Below, in pieces: positions 1 to 9,399 of a stretch of DNA of 64,000 nt; the stretch's first letter is position 1, and each line of letters opens with the position of its first letter. This DNA is from Stenotrophomonas sp. SAM-B. GTDB lineage: Bacteria > Pseudomonadota > Gammaproteobacteria > Xanthomonadales > Xanthomonadaceae. The notes beneath the pieces are model-generated. The model was not told the DNA's origin, made no database searches, and saw nothing but the letters and a program-made list of their open reading frames with translations. Location: contig NZ_JABBXB010000002.1 of the NCBI RefSeq assembly GCF_013387485.1, positions 124,001 through 188,000 of the forward strand, read 5' to 3'. The position numbers and the translations under genes are program-made.

Positions 1-1912
1 CACCGGCGAACCGGTTGATCGACTGCCAGTCATCGCCGACCGCGAACAGATGCCTGCCCGGTGCCTGCACCAGCGCACGGCACAGCCGCGCGCGGGCCCG
101 CGAGGCATCCTGGAATTCGTCGGCCATCACCAGGTCGAACAGGGCCACGTAACGCCCCTGTTCGAGGTGTTCGGCGGCCTGGTTGAGCATGTCCTCGAAG
201 TCGATGCCGCCTTCGGCGACCAGCGCATCGTCCCAGCCCTCCAGGATCGGAAGGACCAGTTCGAGGAAGAGGCGGTAACGGTGCTTGAAATGATCGTCGG
301 GCAGGCGGCGCAGGCGCTCGACCATGTCCTGCATGCCCAGCCCGTTGCTCTTGGCGTGGCTGATGAAGGTGCGCACCAGGCCGATCAGTTCCGTATCCGG
401 CATCGGCGACGCACCGCCTTCGGGCAGCACGCGGTCCGGATTCGGATCGAGCACGACACCACGCCGTGACAGCGCCTCGCCCAGCCGCACGAACAGTTCG
501 CCGGTACGCAGCTGGTGGGAGGTGGTTTCGATCCGCTCGGTGCCGTGACGGACGCCTTGGCGGCCCTCGTGATGCGCCGGCGCACGGCCGTGAACGTCCG
601 GGGCGAGGTGATCGTGATGCAGCGCAATGCCTGGATAGTGGAAATCCGGGCGGTACTGGCGGTACTCGTCCGTTCCGGCATCGAATGTATCGCGTCGCGC
701 ATAAACGTAGTCCACGCCGCTGTAGAACAGCCAGTCGGCGATCACGCACTCCTCGATGCTGCGCGCGCGCTCGCCGCGCAGCGTCCGCACGTACCCCTGG
801 CCGTCCTTGTCCCATTCCTCGGCGTCCGGCGCACCGCCGATGACGGGCAGATCGCGGCCGAACACCAACCGGAACATGTCCCACTGCGTGCGGAAACGCA
901 GGGAGCGGTCTTTCAGCGCGTCGATGATCTCGGCCAGCCGATGGAAGCCCTGCGTCGCGTCGACCGCCCAGTCCGGCACCTGCGGCATCCGCCCGGTTGC
1001 CTGGGCGATGATGTGCCGGCCCAGCGCATGGAACGTGCGCGCTTCCACCCGCACCCCGTCCAGGCCGACGCGCGCGAAGGCCCGGTCGGCACGCGCCTGC
1101 AGTTCGGCCGCGGCGTCCTTGTTGAAGGCGAGCATGACGATGCGTTCGGGTGCGACCAGACCACGTTCGATGGCGTAGGCCGCCTTGGCCACCATGGTCG
1201 AGGTCTTGCCCGAGCCGGCCGCGGCCACCACCTGGACGCGGTTGTCGAAGCAGATCACCGCGCGGGCCTGCTCATCGGTGAGGGGGCGGCTTTCGACACG
1301 GTCCAGCAGCGGGCGGCTGGCGATCCGCTCGCGCACCAGATGTGCGTCATTGCGACGCGCCCACAGCGCCGGCCAGTCGGCCAGCCACAGCATCAGCGCT
1401 TCTTCGATGGCCGAGGGGTCGCCGTCCAGTTCGCTGCGCAGCCCGGCGTCATCGAACACCGCCCACAGCGCCTCCTCTTCGAGTGGCAGGGTGGGGCGCG
1501 CCTGCAGCAGGGCCTGCTGCTGCTCGTGGGTCAGCCACAACGACTCGTCGTCGGCCAGATCGGTGGCGGTCTGCACCTGCGTGAGCCAGTGCTGGATCGC
1601 GGCGTGGGCCTGTCCGAACAGGGCGACATGGTCACGCTGGCGCTGGGTTCCACGCCGCGCGTCCAGTGCCGCCACCAAGCCGCGCGCGGACGCCGCGGAC
1701 AGGCCGCCGAGCGTCAACGGGGCGTGGCCCTCGCGATGCAGGGTGAGGCGCGCCCAGGGCAGGCGCGGGTGCACCTGCAGCGCGTCCAGCGGCGCGTGAT
1801 AGACCTGACCGTCGACGGTCAGGACCAGCTGTTCGTCTGCCAGGCGCAGTTGCCAGTGCGGCGATCGCGTCAGGCGTTGACCCCAGTGGCTCGGGGCCCA
1901 TTCGTACGTCAT
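1..1912 (-). CDS. UvrD/helicase IV-like DNA helicase, 3' part cut by window edge
   Basis: About 637 residues are visible from the ATG at 1912; the C-terminus lies beyond base 1. An N-terminal domain of about 200 residues precedes a superfamily 1 helicase core. Walker A (GSGKTS, residues 233-238) follows an LTDEQARAV Q-motif-like stretch, MLAFNKDAA is motif Ia-like, and AVGDDWQSINRFAG near the cut edge matches motif III of helicase IV (HelD) type enzymes. The family unwinds DNA 3'-5' with ATP in repair or recombination. I assign the HelD-like subgroup from the N-terminal extension and the DDWQ motif; the specific role is unknown. It stands alone, running away from the MFS gene. Confidence 0.85.
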   Translation of the reverse strand, partial: MTYEWAPSHWGQRLTRSPHWQLRLADEQLVLTVDGQVYHAPLDALQVHPRLPWARLTLHREGHAPLTLGGLSAASARGLVAALDARRGTQRQRDHVALFGQAHAAIQHWLTQVQTATDLADDESLWLTHEQQQALLQARPTLPLEEEALWAVFDDAGLRSELDGDPSAIEEALMLWLADWPALWARRNDAHLVRERIASRPLLDRVESRPLTDEQARAVICFDNRVQVVAAAGSGKTSTMVAKAAYAIERGLVAPERIVMLAFNKDAAAELQARADRAFARVGLDGVRVEARTFHALGRHIIAQATGRMPQVPDWAVDATQGFHRLAEIIDALKDRSLRFRTQWDMFRLVFGRDLPVIGGAPDAEEWDKDGQGYVRTLRGERARSIEECVIADWLFYSGVDYVYARRDTFDAGTDEYRQYRPDFHYPGIALHHDHLAPDVHGRAPAHHEGRQGVRHGTERIETTSHQLRTGELFVRLGEALSRRGVVLDPNPDRVLPEGGASPMPDTELIGLVRTFISHAKSNGLGMQDMVERLRRLPDDHFKHRYRLFLELVLPILEGWDDALVAEGGIDFEDMLNQAAEHLEQGRYVALFDLVMADEFQDASRARARLCRALVQAPGRHLFAVGDDWQSINRFAG

Positions 1913-2020
1913 CGGTGTATCCAGGTGCGGCCCTCGTGGCGGCCGTGGCCGGCACAGCACGAGTGGCGCAGTGTTATCGGACACCCATGATAGGGGAAAT
2001 AAAAAAAATCCCCGCGCAGC

Positions 2021-3235
2021 TTACTGCTGCAGTACCGGCGCGCTGCGCGAGCGGCGGTCCACCAGCATCGCCACGCCCCACAGCAGCAGGCCACCCAGCG
2101 CGGTCGCCGCACCGACGTAGCCGGTCACGGCAGGGCTGAAGCCGGCGCCGATGGCCATGCCACCGAACCACGGGCCGAGCGCATTGGCGGTATTGAAGGC
2201 CGCATGGTTGGAGGCCGCGGCCAGCGTCTGCGCTTCACCGGCGACATCCATCAGGCGGGTCTGCAATACGGCCGCCAGCGCACCCATGGTGCCGACTGCG
2301 ATGATCATCGGGAACACGCTCCACACCGACTGCGCGGCGATCGGGAAGGCCAGCAGCACGATGATCGACCAGACCAGCACCACCGCTGCGGCGCGGAACT
2401 GGAAGCGGTCCACCAGCCAGCCCCCGGCCACGTTGCCGATGATCGCGCCGATGCCGAAGATGCCCACGGCCAGTGGCATCCACGATTCGGCCAGGCCGGT
2501 GACCTGCACCAGGGTCGGGGCGAGGTAGGTGAACACGCAGAACATGCCGGCAAAGCCGACCGAGCCGATCGCCAGTGCCAGCCACACCTGGGTGCGGTTG
2601 AAGGCGCGCAGCTCGCGCATCGGCGAGGTCCGGACTTCATCCGGATCGGGCAGCAGGAAGCGCGCGATCATCGCCACGGTGGCGATCGCCAGCACGCTGA
2701 CCAGGGCGAACGCGGTGCGCCAGCTGACTTGCTGGCCGAGCCAGGTGGTCAGCGGATTGCCGACCAGGATCGCGACCGAGAGGCCGAGCAGCACCTTCGA
2801 TACCGCCGCGCCGCGCTGGGCGGGCGGACTGATCGCGGCGGCCACCAGCATCGCCACGCCGAAGTAGGCGCCATGCGGCAGGCCGGCGACGAAGCGCGCG
2901 AGCAGCATCGTGCCGTAGTTCGGCGCCAGTGCGCTGGCCAGGTTGCCGATCGCGTAGAAGCCCATCAGGGCGAGCAGCAGGCTGCGCCGGGCGAAACCGG
3001 CACCGGCGAAGGCCAGCACCGGCGCACCGACCACCACGCCGATGGCGTAGGCGCTGATCAAGTGGCCGACCTGGGTCTCGCTGATCGACAGCCCACGGCT
3101 GATCTCCAGCATCAGCCCCATGCTGGCGAACTCGCTGGTGCCGATGGCAAAGCCGCCCAGCGACAAAGCCAGCAGGATCAGGGTGCGCTCGCGCGGCGAG
3201 AGCCGGGCGGCCAGGGAAACGGGGGAGGAGCTCAT
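2021..3235 (-). CDS. MFS drug/sugar exporter of the DHA1 family (AraJ-like)
   Basis: This 404-residue integral inner-membrane protein has about 12 hydrophobic segments in two six-helix halves. The loop between helices 2 and 3 carries the FARRSLLL variant of the MFS signature, and TSEFASMGLM in helix 1 is typical of the AraJ/YdhP-type DHA1 exporters. Such proteins export drugs or sugars by proton antiport; the substrate here cannot be read from sequence. The start at 3235 gives MSSSPVSLAARLS, a short cytoplasmic tail before helix 1. It is divergent from the virD4 operon, with about 390 bases between them, and shows no functional link to the secretion system. Confidence 0.85.
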   Translation of the reverse strand: MSSSPVSLAARLSPRERTLILLALSLGGFAIGTSEFASMGLMLEISRGLSISETQVGHLISAYAIGVVVGAPVLAFAGAGFARRSLLLALMGFYAIGNLASALAPNYGTMLLARFVAGLPHGAYFGVAMLVAAAISPPAQRGAAVSKVLLGLSVAILVGNPLTTWLGQQVSWRTAFALVSVLAIATVAMIARFLLPDPDEVRTSPMRELRAFNRTQVWLALAIGSVGFAGMFCVFTYLAPTLVQVTGLAESWMPLAVGIFGIGAIIGNVAGGWLVDRFQFRAAAVVLVWSIIVLLAFPIAAQSVWSVFPMIIAVGTMGALAAVLQTRLMDVAGEAQTLAAASNHAAFNTANALGPWFGGMAIGAGFSPAVTGYVGAATALGGLLLWGVAMLVDRRSRSAPVLQQ

Positions 3236-3622
3236 GCGGGCAGGACGTGACCAGAAGGCGGCCGCCTATTGTACTGCTGCAGCGCAACATGCTGCCGACC
3301 CCTGCGCTGGGATGCTGTGGTGCGTGAAGGCCGTGATCTCCCGCAGGCCCTGTCGGCGCAGCCCCATGATGCAGGGTAGCCCTGACATATCCGCCCGTGT
3401 ACAGTCCGGGCGATGGGTCCGGCTACGCCGTGTTCACGTCCGAACGGCAAGGATCACCCCCCGCTGCTGTCGCTGGAAACAGGCGCGCAGCGAAGGGTCG
3501 TTGCTGTGGGGACGCGACGACGGGACGCGTACGCAGGACGATGTGAAAGAAACGCGTACGGTGCGACCCAGGCGCCGGCGCAGGCCGTAGCGCCCTGTGG
3601 GGCGCGTCATGGAGGATAGGGT
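3236..3622. promoter_or_regulatory. Divergent intergenic region upstream of the X-T4SS operon
   Basis: This 387-base gap separates the MFS exporter from virD4 and must hold the promoter of the secretion operon. I see no credible gene in it. A 9-base direct repeat, ACGCGTACG, occurs at 3525-3533 and 3552-3560, 27 bases apart; each copy contains the palindrome CGCGTACG, so it could be an operator. No convincing sigma-70 pair stands out. GGAGG at 3611-3615 is the ribosome binding site for virD4. Confidence 0.4.
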
Positions 3623-5299
3623 TTGTCCACGCAGAAGATTGTTGTTCCCGCCGTCGTCATCTTGTTGACCGTGATTGCCGGCTACTGCCTTGCCGGGTAT
3701 CTCACCTTGTTGTTGCTGGGCCTGGATACCGGGCTGTTCAAGTGGAACACCTATCTGCAGTACCTGCAGGCACTGGATCAGCCGGTCGTGGCGCCGTACG
3801 TCACCAAGATCAAGCTGGCCGGCGTGGTCGGTTTCGGGCTTCCGCTGCTGCTGTCCCTGGTGGCGATGTTCCTGATGTTCCGGTCGAAGAAGACCTCGCT
3901 GCACGGTGACGCGCGCTTTGCCCAGGCTGCGGATCTGGCCAGGCACGGGCTGTTCAAGAAGACCGGCAACGGCATCGTTGTGGGCCGCTTCGGCGGGAAG
4001 CTGGTGCGCCTGAGTGGCCAGCAGTTCGTGATCCTGGCCGCCCCGACCCGCTCGGGCAAGGGCGTGGGCGTGGTCATCCCCAACCTGCTCGAGTACGACG
4101 AATCGGTGGTCGTGCTGGACATCAAGCAGGAAAACTTCGACCTGACCAGCGGCTGGCGTGCCAGCCAGGGCCAGGAGGTGTTCCTGTTCAATCCTTTCGC
4201 CGAAGACCGCCGTACCCATCGCTGGAACCCGCTCAGCTATGTTTCCGACGACCCGGCCTTCCGCGTTTCCGAGCTGATGAGCATCGCCGCGATGCTGTAT
4301 CCGGACGGATCGGACGATCAGAAATTCTGGGTCAGCCAGGCGCGCAACGCGTTCATGGCCTTCAGCCTGTACCTGTTCGAGAACCGCGACGATGCGCGCA
4401 GCAACGGCTTCCCGGGCGAGGCGCAGGACATGCCCACCCTGGGCGCGCTGTTCCGCCTGTCCACCGGCGATGGCAGCGACCTGAGGAAGTACCTGCAACG
4501 CCTGGCCAGCCAGACCTACCTGAGTGGCAACGCCAAGTCGGCATTCGCCAACCTGCTGTCCCAGGCCGATGAGACCTTCGCTTCGATCATGGGCACCTTC
4601 AAGGAACCACTGAACGCCTGGATCAACCCGGTGCTGGACAAGGCTACCAGCGGCAACGACTTCCTGCTGACCGACCTGCGCAAGAAGAAGATGACCATCT
4701 ATATCGGCATCCAGCCCAACAAGCTGGCCGAAAGCCGCCTGATCATCAACCTGTTCTTCAGCCAGATCATCAACCTCAACACCAAGGAACTGCCCAAGTC
4801 CAACCCGGACCTGAAGTACCAGTGCCTGCTGTTGATGGATGAATTCACTGCGATCGGCAAGGTCGACATCATCGCCTCGGCGGTGTCCTACATGGCCGGC
4901 TACAACGTGCGTCTGCTGCCGATCATCCAGAGCATGGCCCAGCTCGATGCCACCTATGGCCGGGATGTGTCGCGCACCATCATCACCAACCACGCCCTGC
5001 AGATCCTGTACGCGCCGCGGGAGCAGCAGGACGCCAACGACTACTCCGAGATGCTCGGCTACACGACCATCCGCAGGAAGAACGTCACCCACGCCCGCGA
5101 GAAGACCCATAGTTTCACCGAGGAGCGACGCGCGCTGATGCTGCCGCAGGAGCTCAAGGCGATGGGCAACGATCACGAGGTGTTCCTGTACGAGGGCATC
5201 CCGCACCCGGTGAAATGCGAGAAGATCAAGTACTACAAGGATCGTTATTTCACCTCGCGCCTGCTGCCGAAGACGTCCGTTCCGAACCTCAATATCTGA
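3623..5299 (+). CDS. virD4: VirD4 type IV coupling protein of the X-T4SS
   Basis: This 558-residue inner-membrane ATPase recruits substrates to the T4SS. Two N-terminal transmembrane segments (about residues 5-35 and 65-88) precede the ATPase domain. Walker A is PTRSGKG near residue 143 and Walker B is LLLMDEF near residue 405. An all-alpha domain is inserted between them. In Xanthomonas citri the VirD4 all-alpha domain binds the XVIPCD domain of effectors, and two XVIPCD proteins are encoded downstream here. The start is TTG at 3623, chosen because GGAGG lies 7 bases upstream and no in-frame ATG gives the first helix. It is the first gene of the operon but is separated from virB7 by a long leader. 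Confidence 0.95.
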   Translation: MSTQKIVVPAVVILLTVIAGYCLAGYLTLLLLGLDTGLFKWNTYLQYLQALDQPVVAPYVTKIKLAGVVGFGLPLLLSLVAMFLMFRSKKTSLHGDARFAQAADLARHGLFKKTGNGIVVGRFGGKLVRLSGQQFVILAAPTRSGKGVGVVIPNLLEYDESVVVLDIKQENFDLTSGWRASQGQEVFLFNPFAEDRRTHRWNPLSYVSDDPAFRVSELMSIAAMLYPDGSDDQKFWVSQARNAFMAFSLYLFENRDDARSNGFPGEAQDMPTLGALFRLSTGDGSDLRKYLQRLASQTYLSGNAKSAFANLLSQADETFASIMGTFKEPLNAWINPVLDKATSGNDFLLTDLRKKKMTIYIGIQPNKLAESRLIINLFFSQIINLNTKELPKSNPDLKYQCLLLMDEFTAIGKVDIIASAVSYMAGYNVRLLPIIQSMAQLDATYGRDVSRTIITNHALQILYAPREQQDANDYSEMLGYTTIRRKNVTHAREKTHSFTEERRALMLPQELKAMGNDHEVFLYEGIPHPVKCEKIKYYKDRYFTSRLLPKTSVPNLNI

Positions 5300-5733
5300 T
5301 CTGCTTGGCACCAATTGTGTGATGCACATCAAAGAATCGATGTTTGAAAACGTTTTTTTGCTCGTGATTTGACGCGGAATTGACGCTCGCCTGTGGCATC
5401 GTGTTCATGATGGTGAGCTGCTTTCGTCGTCAATTCTTGTCTGGCATGCGACGCGGAAGCAGAGCATCGAATCGTTGCAGGGACGTCATGGACGGCATTG
5501 TTGAAGTGATGTGGATGTGGGGCGATGGGGCCGGGCAGTACGCCCGGGGCGCCTGCACATCGGTACGTGCAGCCACGGGCTGCACAAGCGGGCGGGGACC
5601 GATCGCAGTAGTCCAGGATGTTTCACCACTCCATCTGCCATAGCCGACTGCGTCCGGGTCTTCCACCCGGTCCAGTGAGTTGCTGCCAGTCAATCGAATC
5701 AAGCCGCGTTACGTACGTCATAGGGAAGTCCGT
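5300..5733 (+). promoter_or_regulatory. Long structured leader between virD4 and virB7
   Basis: This is 434 bases without a convincing gene. It contains consecutive inverted repeats: CCGGGC (5531-5536) pairs with GCCCGG (5542-5547), and CTGCAC (5553-5558) with GTGCAG (5567-5572). No long U-run follows. An AT-rich patch lies at 5325-5365. TTGACG near 5382 could be a -35 element but has no clear -10 partner. The leader probably carries a second promoter or an attenuator that sets virB7-B6 expression apart from virD4. Confidence 0.35.
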
Positions 5734-6177
5734 ATGAAGCAAGCGTATCTGTCACAGGGATTCATCGCCGCCGCTGCCGCATTGATGCTGGCCGGCTGCG
5801 CCACCAAGCCGGCCCCGGACATCGGCGGCCGCTGGAAGCCGGTCAACCGCTTCGCCAGCACCACCATGGAAATTCCGCTGTACACCAGTTACGTGTACCA
5901 GGCCACGCCCATGGACGGCACGCTGAAGACGATGCTGGAACGCTGGGCCAAGGATTCGGGCATGACCCTGGATTACCGGATCAGCTCGGACTACACGCTC
6001 TACGGTGCCGTCTCCGGCATCGGGACCACCAATCCACAGCAGGCGATGGTCGACCTCAGCTCCGCCTATGCGGCGCAGGGGGTGTCGGTGTCCATCGTCG
6101 GCAACCAGATTGTCGTGCAGGCCGCTGCGTCGCCCACCGTTTCAGCGGCTGCGGCCGACGCGTCCAGCGGTAGCTGA
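5734..6177 (+). CDS. virB7: VirB7 outer-membrane lipoprotein with C-terminal N0 domain
   Basis: This 147-residue lipoprotein begins MKQAYLSQ, has a signal peptide and a lipobox LAGC (Cys near residue 22). Canonical VirB7 proteins are only about 40-60 residues. The extra C-terminal part, from about residue 65, resembles the N0/STN fold reported in Xanthomonas VirB7, which forms the outer ring of the X-T4SS core complex. I chose the ATG at 5734 over an upstream in-frame start at 5680 because only this start places a normal signal peptide at the N-terminus. The tail is Ala/Ser rich. It opens the virB7-B6 block and should form the core complex with VirB9 and VirB10. Confidence 0.9.
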   Translation: MKQAYLSQGFIAAAAALMLAGCATKPAPDIGGRWKPVNRFASTTMEIPLYTSYVYQATPMDGTLKTMLERWAKDSGMTLDYRISSDYTLYGAVSGIGTTNPQQAMVDLSSAYAAQGVSVSIVGNQIVVQAAASPTVSAAAADASSGS

Positions 6178-6266
6178 CGCGGGTCGAGTATCGGTAAACG
6201 TGATGCTCCCCGCGTACCGCGCAGGGGTGCCGCGCCCATTGACGTTCCAGTAGTACGGATGAACCC

Positions 6267-7358
6267 ATGTTCCGAAAGAAGGAAACAGGCAGTAGCCAGA
6301 AGGTCGACCAGGCGGTCGCCAAAGCGGTGAGCTACGAGCTGACGGTGGCCGACATGGCACGCCGCAGCGAGCGCCGCGCATGGTGGGTGGCCACGGCCTC
6401 GCTGGTGATGTCGCTGGCCCTGGCCGGCGGCTACTACTACATGCTGCCGCTGAAGGAGAAGGTGCCGTTCCTGGTGATGGCCGATGCCTATACCGGTACG
6501 GCGACCGTGGCGCGGCTGAGTGGTACCTTCCGGGGTGAGACCATCACGGCCAACGAGGCCGTGAACCGTAGCAACGTGGCGCAGTACGTCCTGGCGCGTG
6601 AGTCTTTCGACTCGGCGGTGATGGGGCTGCGCGACTGGGAGCTGGTTTTCACCATGTCCTCGGAGCAGGTCGCGGCCACCCAGCGCCAGCGCTACGCCAC
6701 CAATAACCCGCAGAACCCGGTATTCGTGTATGGCACGAGCAAGGCTATACGGGTCAAGATTCTGAGCATAACGCCGCTGGGTGCCGAACCCAACGGCAGC
6801 TTCCGGGGCGCCTCGGTCCGCATCCAGCGCAGCCTGCTCGACAAGACCACGGGCGCCATGCAGTTCCTGGACAACCAGCTGGTCACGATGCGGTTCGAGT
6901 ATCGCAACGATCTGGCGTTGTCCGAGCAGGACCGGGTGCTCAACCCGCTGGCCTTCCAGGTCACCGAATACCGCGTCGACAACGACTACGCGCGCGGCGT
7001 GCCGGTGCCCGACGATGCTGCGATGAGCAGCCAGGCGGCTCAGGCGGCTCAGGCTGCACAAGCCGCCAGCGTCTACGACCCGAACAATCCTGCTGCGGCA
7101 AATATGATCGATCCGGTGACAGGGCAACCCATGGCCGCTCCGTTGCCGGCAGCGCCGGGCCAGATGATGCCTGGGCAGGTCGTGCCCGGCCAGGTGGTTC
7201 CGGCGCAGCAGATTCCGGCGCAGCCGATGCAACAAGGTGTACCCGGGCAGCTCGTGCCGGGCCAGGCGATACCAGGACAAGTCGCGCCGCGGCAACCGGC
7301 ACAGGTGCCGGGCCAACGTGTTTCCACCGGAACTGCTGAGGGAGCAAGCAACCGATGA
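6267..7358 (+). CDS. virB8: VirB8 inner-membrane T4SS component with long repetitive tail
   Basis: This 363-residue protein has a cytoplasmic N-terminus, one transmembrane helix (about residues 35-58) and a periplasmic VirB8 domain (about 60-245) with typical features such as NPQNP. VirB8 is an assembly scaffold of the inner-membrane complex. Family members are usually about 230-250 residues; here roughly 115 residues follow the domain. They begin with an AQAAQAAQAAQAA run, then a Pro/Gly/Gln-rich section with about eight PGQ or PAQ repeats (about residues 295-355). Such a flexible tail would extend into the periplasm. The gene overlaps virB9 by four bases (ATGA). Confidence 0.92.
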   Translation: MFRKKETGSSQKVDQAVAKAVSYELTVADMARRSERRAWWVATASLVMSLALAGGYYYMLPLKEKVPFLVMADAYTGTATVARLSGTFRGETITANEAVNRSNVAQYVLARESFDSAVMGLRDWELVFTMSSEQVAATQRQRYATNNPQNPVFVYGTSKAIRVKILSITPLGAEPNGSFRGASVRIQRSLLDKTTGAMQFLDNQLVTMRFEYRNDLALSEQDRVLNPLAFQVTEYRVDNDYARGVPVPDDAAMSSQAAQAAQAAQAASVYDPNNPAAANMIDPVTGQPMAAPLPAAPGQMMPGQVVPGQVVPAQQIPAQPMQQGVPGQLVPGQAIPGQVAPRQPAQVPGQRVSTGTAEGASNR

Positions 7359-8131
7359 GTAGTAGCAAGCTTTGGGGGACCGCCTTGGTTCTGTTGCCGA
7401 TGTTGTCGGCGTTCTCTGCGCCCGTTGCGGCGCAGGCGGTGGATCAATACGAATATGAGAAGGACCGCATCTACCCGGTTCGTACCGGTCTGGGCCTTAC
7501 CACCCAGATCGAACTGAGCCCGAACGAGAAGATCCTCGATTACAGCACCGGCTTCAGCAATGGCTGGGAGCTGACCCGTCGTGAGAACGTGTTCTATCTC
7601 AAGCCCAAGAACGTCGACGTCGACACCAACATGATGGTGCGCACGGAAACCCACTCTTACATCTTCGAACTGAAGGTGGTCGCCACTGACTGGCGCCAAC
7701 TGGAACAGGCCCGTCGTGCGGGCGTGCAGTACAAGATCGCCTTCAGCTACCCCAGCGATACCGAGTTCGGTACGGCGCAGCAGGCGGTGGAGGAAGAGGT
7801 CAAGCCGCTGCTGAGTTCGGAACTGGCCAAGGATCGCCAGTACAACTTCGACTACTCCTACTCGACCCGCAGGGCCAAGAAGATGGGTTGGCTGATTCCG
7901 GTCAATGCCTACGATGACGGCCGTTTCACCTATCTGAAGCTGCCGGCCTCGCCGGAGTACAAGACCGGCATCTTCCCGGCGGTGTTCGGTCGTGAGTCCG
8001 AATACGGTGAGGATTTCGTGGTCAACACGACGGTGGAAGGCAATTCGCTGATCGTGCATGGCACCTATCCCTACCTGGTCATCCGCCACGGTGACAACGT
8101 CGTCGGCCTGCGAAGGAACGTGAAGAAATGA
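7355..8131 (+). CDS. virB9: VirB9 periplasmic/outer-membrane core-complex protein
   Basis: This 258-residue protein has an N-terminal signal peptide ending near APVAAQA (residue 26). The VirB9/CagX family features are an N-terminal beta domain followed by a C-terminal domain ending YLVIRHGDNVVGLRRN. The C-terminal domain of VirB9 joins VirB7 and VirB10 in the outer layer of the core complex. The length is typical of the family. Start and stop codons overlap those of virB8 and virB10 (ATGA at both ends), indicating translational coupling and matched amounts. Confidence 0.93.
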   Translation: MSSSKLWGTALVLLPMLSAFSAPVAAQAVDQYEYEKDRIYPVRTGLGLTTQIELSPNEKILDYSTGFSNGWELTRRENVFYLKPKNVDVDTNMMVRTETHSYIFELKVVATDWRQLEQARRAGVQYKIAFSYPSDTEFGTAQQAVEEEVKPLLSSELAKDRQYNFDYSYSTRRAKKMGWLIPVNAYDDGRFTYLKLPASPEYKTGIFPAVFGRESEYGEDFVVNTTVEGNSLIVHGTYPYLVIRHGDNVVGLRRNVKK

Positions 8132-9384
8132 GCCAGCAAAACACTCCCGGCAACGAGCCCAACAACGGCGCGGACGATGGCGGATTCAACGCACGTCGCG
8201 GGCCGGATGAAACCCCGAACAATCCCTATTACGGCCAGGCGCAGGCCGAGCAGGTGCCGAATCTGGACGCGGGCGCCCCGCGCCTGCGTTCGGCCGAAGA
8301 ACAACGCTTGAACCGCAAGGCCCTGCTGTTCCTTGGTGCGATTCTGGTGCTTGTGATCGCGATGGGCTTCCTGCTGCTGCGTAAGGGCCAGGACGATTCG
8401 GATACCCCGCCCAAGCTCAATGAAACCGCGCGTGTCACCACGCCCGAGCTGCCGACCGCCGCGCCGCCGTCGGTGCCGCCGCCAAGCTTGGCCGAGCCGA
8501 TCCCGATGATTCCGCCGCTGCCGCCGCCGGAGGTGCCGACGCGCTCCAGCTCGTCCTTCGGCGACAATTCGGCGCAGGACTTCAACCGTGGGCCGACGCT
8601 GCTGGACCGCCGCATTGGCGCCACCGGCAGCGTGTCGGGTGAGCAGGGCGCTGAAGGTGGCGTTGGCAGCAGCACCACGGACGAATACACCCGCGCCATG
8701 ATCGCGCAGATGAACAACAACAACGCGCAGCCCCCGGCGCAGAAGACCCGTCGTGGCCCCGATGTCGAAGACGTTTCCAGTGCATCCTTCATCCGCAGTC
8801 CGGATGCGCTGCTGGTGCGCGGCACCTACCTGCGCTGTGTTCTGGAAACGCGGATCATCACCGACGTGGCCGGATTCACCTCCTGCCTGCTGACCGAGCC
8901 GGTGTACTCGATCAACGGACGTAGCCTGCTGCTGCCCAAGGGCTCGAAGATTTACGGTGCCTACAACAAGGGGCCGGAAGGTCGCCGCATCGCGGTGGTC
9001 TGGGATCGCATCACTACGCCGAACGGCATCGATGTGGCCATGTCCAGCCCGGGTATCGACCAGCTCGGTGGCGCAGGCCATCCGGGTGACTATTCCGCGC
9101 ACTGGGGCAGCCGGATCGGCTCGGCGTTGATGATCAGCCTGATCGCCGACGCTTTCAAATATGCCGCCGCCGAGAACGGCCCGGAAACCACAACCATTAC
9201 CGGTAGTGGACTGGCTGTGCAGTCCCCGTATGAAAGCGCCACCGCACGCAGCATGGAGCGGCTGGCCAACGAGGCGTTGAGCGAGCGTCGCCCGCCCACC
9301 GTCACCATCAATCAGGGCACCGTGGTCAGTGTCTATGTGGCCAAGGACGTCGATTTCAGCGACGTGCTGCCGCAGCGCCGCTGA
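8128..9384 (+). CDS. virB10: VirB10 core-complex channel protein
   Basis: This 418-residue protein has a cytoplasmic N-terminus of about 65 residues, one transmembrane helix (KALLFLGAILVLVIAMGFLL, about residues 65-84), a Pro-rich periplasmic linker (about 110-145) and a C-terminal TrbI/VirB10 beta-barrel domain (about 225-415). The barrel contains the amphipathic segment around HWGSRIGSALMISLIADAF that forms the outer-membrane pore. VirB10 spans both membranes and transmits energy state from the ATPases to the channel. It lies between virB9 (4-base overlap) and virB11 (15-base gap). Confidence 0.95.
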   Translation: MSQQNTPGNEPNNGADDGGFNARRGPDETPNNPYYGQAQAEQVPNLDAGAPRLRSAEEQRLNRKALLFLGAILVLVIAMGFLLLRKGQDDSDTPPKLNETARVTTPELPTAAPPSVPPPSLAEPIPMIPPLPPPEVPTRSSSSFGDNSAQDFNRGPTLLDRRIGATGSVSGEQGAEGGVGSSTTDEYTRAMIAQMNNNNAQPPAQKTRRGPDVEDVSSASFIRSPDALLVRGTYLRCVLETRIITDVAGFTSCLLTEPVYSINGRSLLLPKGSKIYGAYNKGPEGRRIAVVWDRITTPNGIDVAMSSPGIDQLGGAGHPGDYSAHWGSRIGSALMISLIADAFKYAAAENGPETTTITGSGLAVQSPYESATARSMERLANEALSERRPPTVTINQGTVVSVYVAKDVDFSDVLPQRR

Positions 9385-9399
9385 CCGCCTGGATCAACC

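Noticed and set aside
515..1990. A 491-codon plus-strand frame over the helicase gene
   Set aside because: The minus-strand frame shows clear helicase motifs through the same bases; the plus-strand product has no recognisable features.
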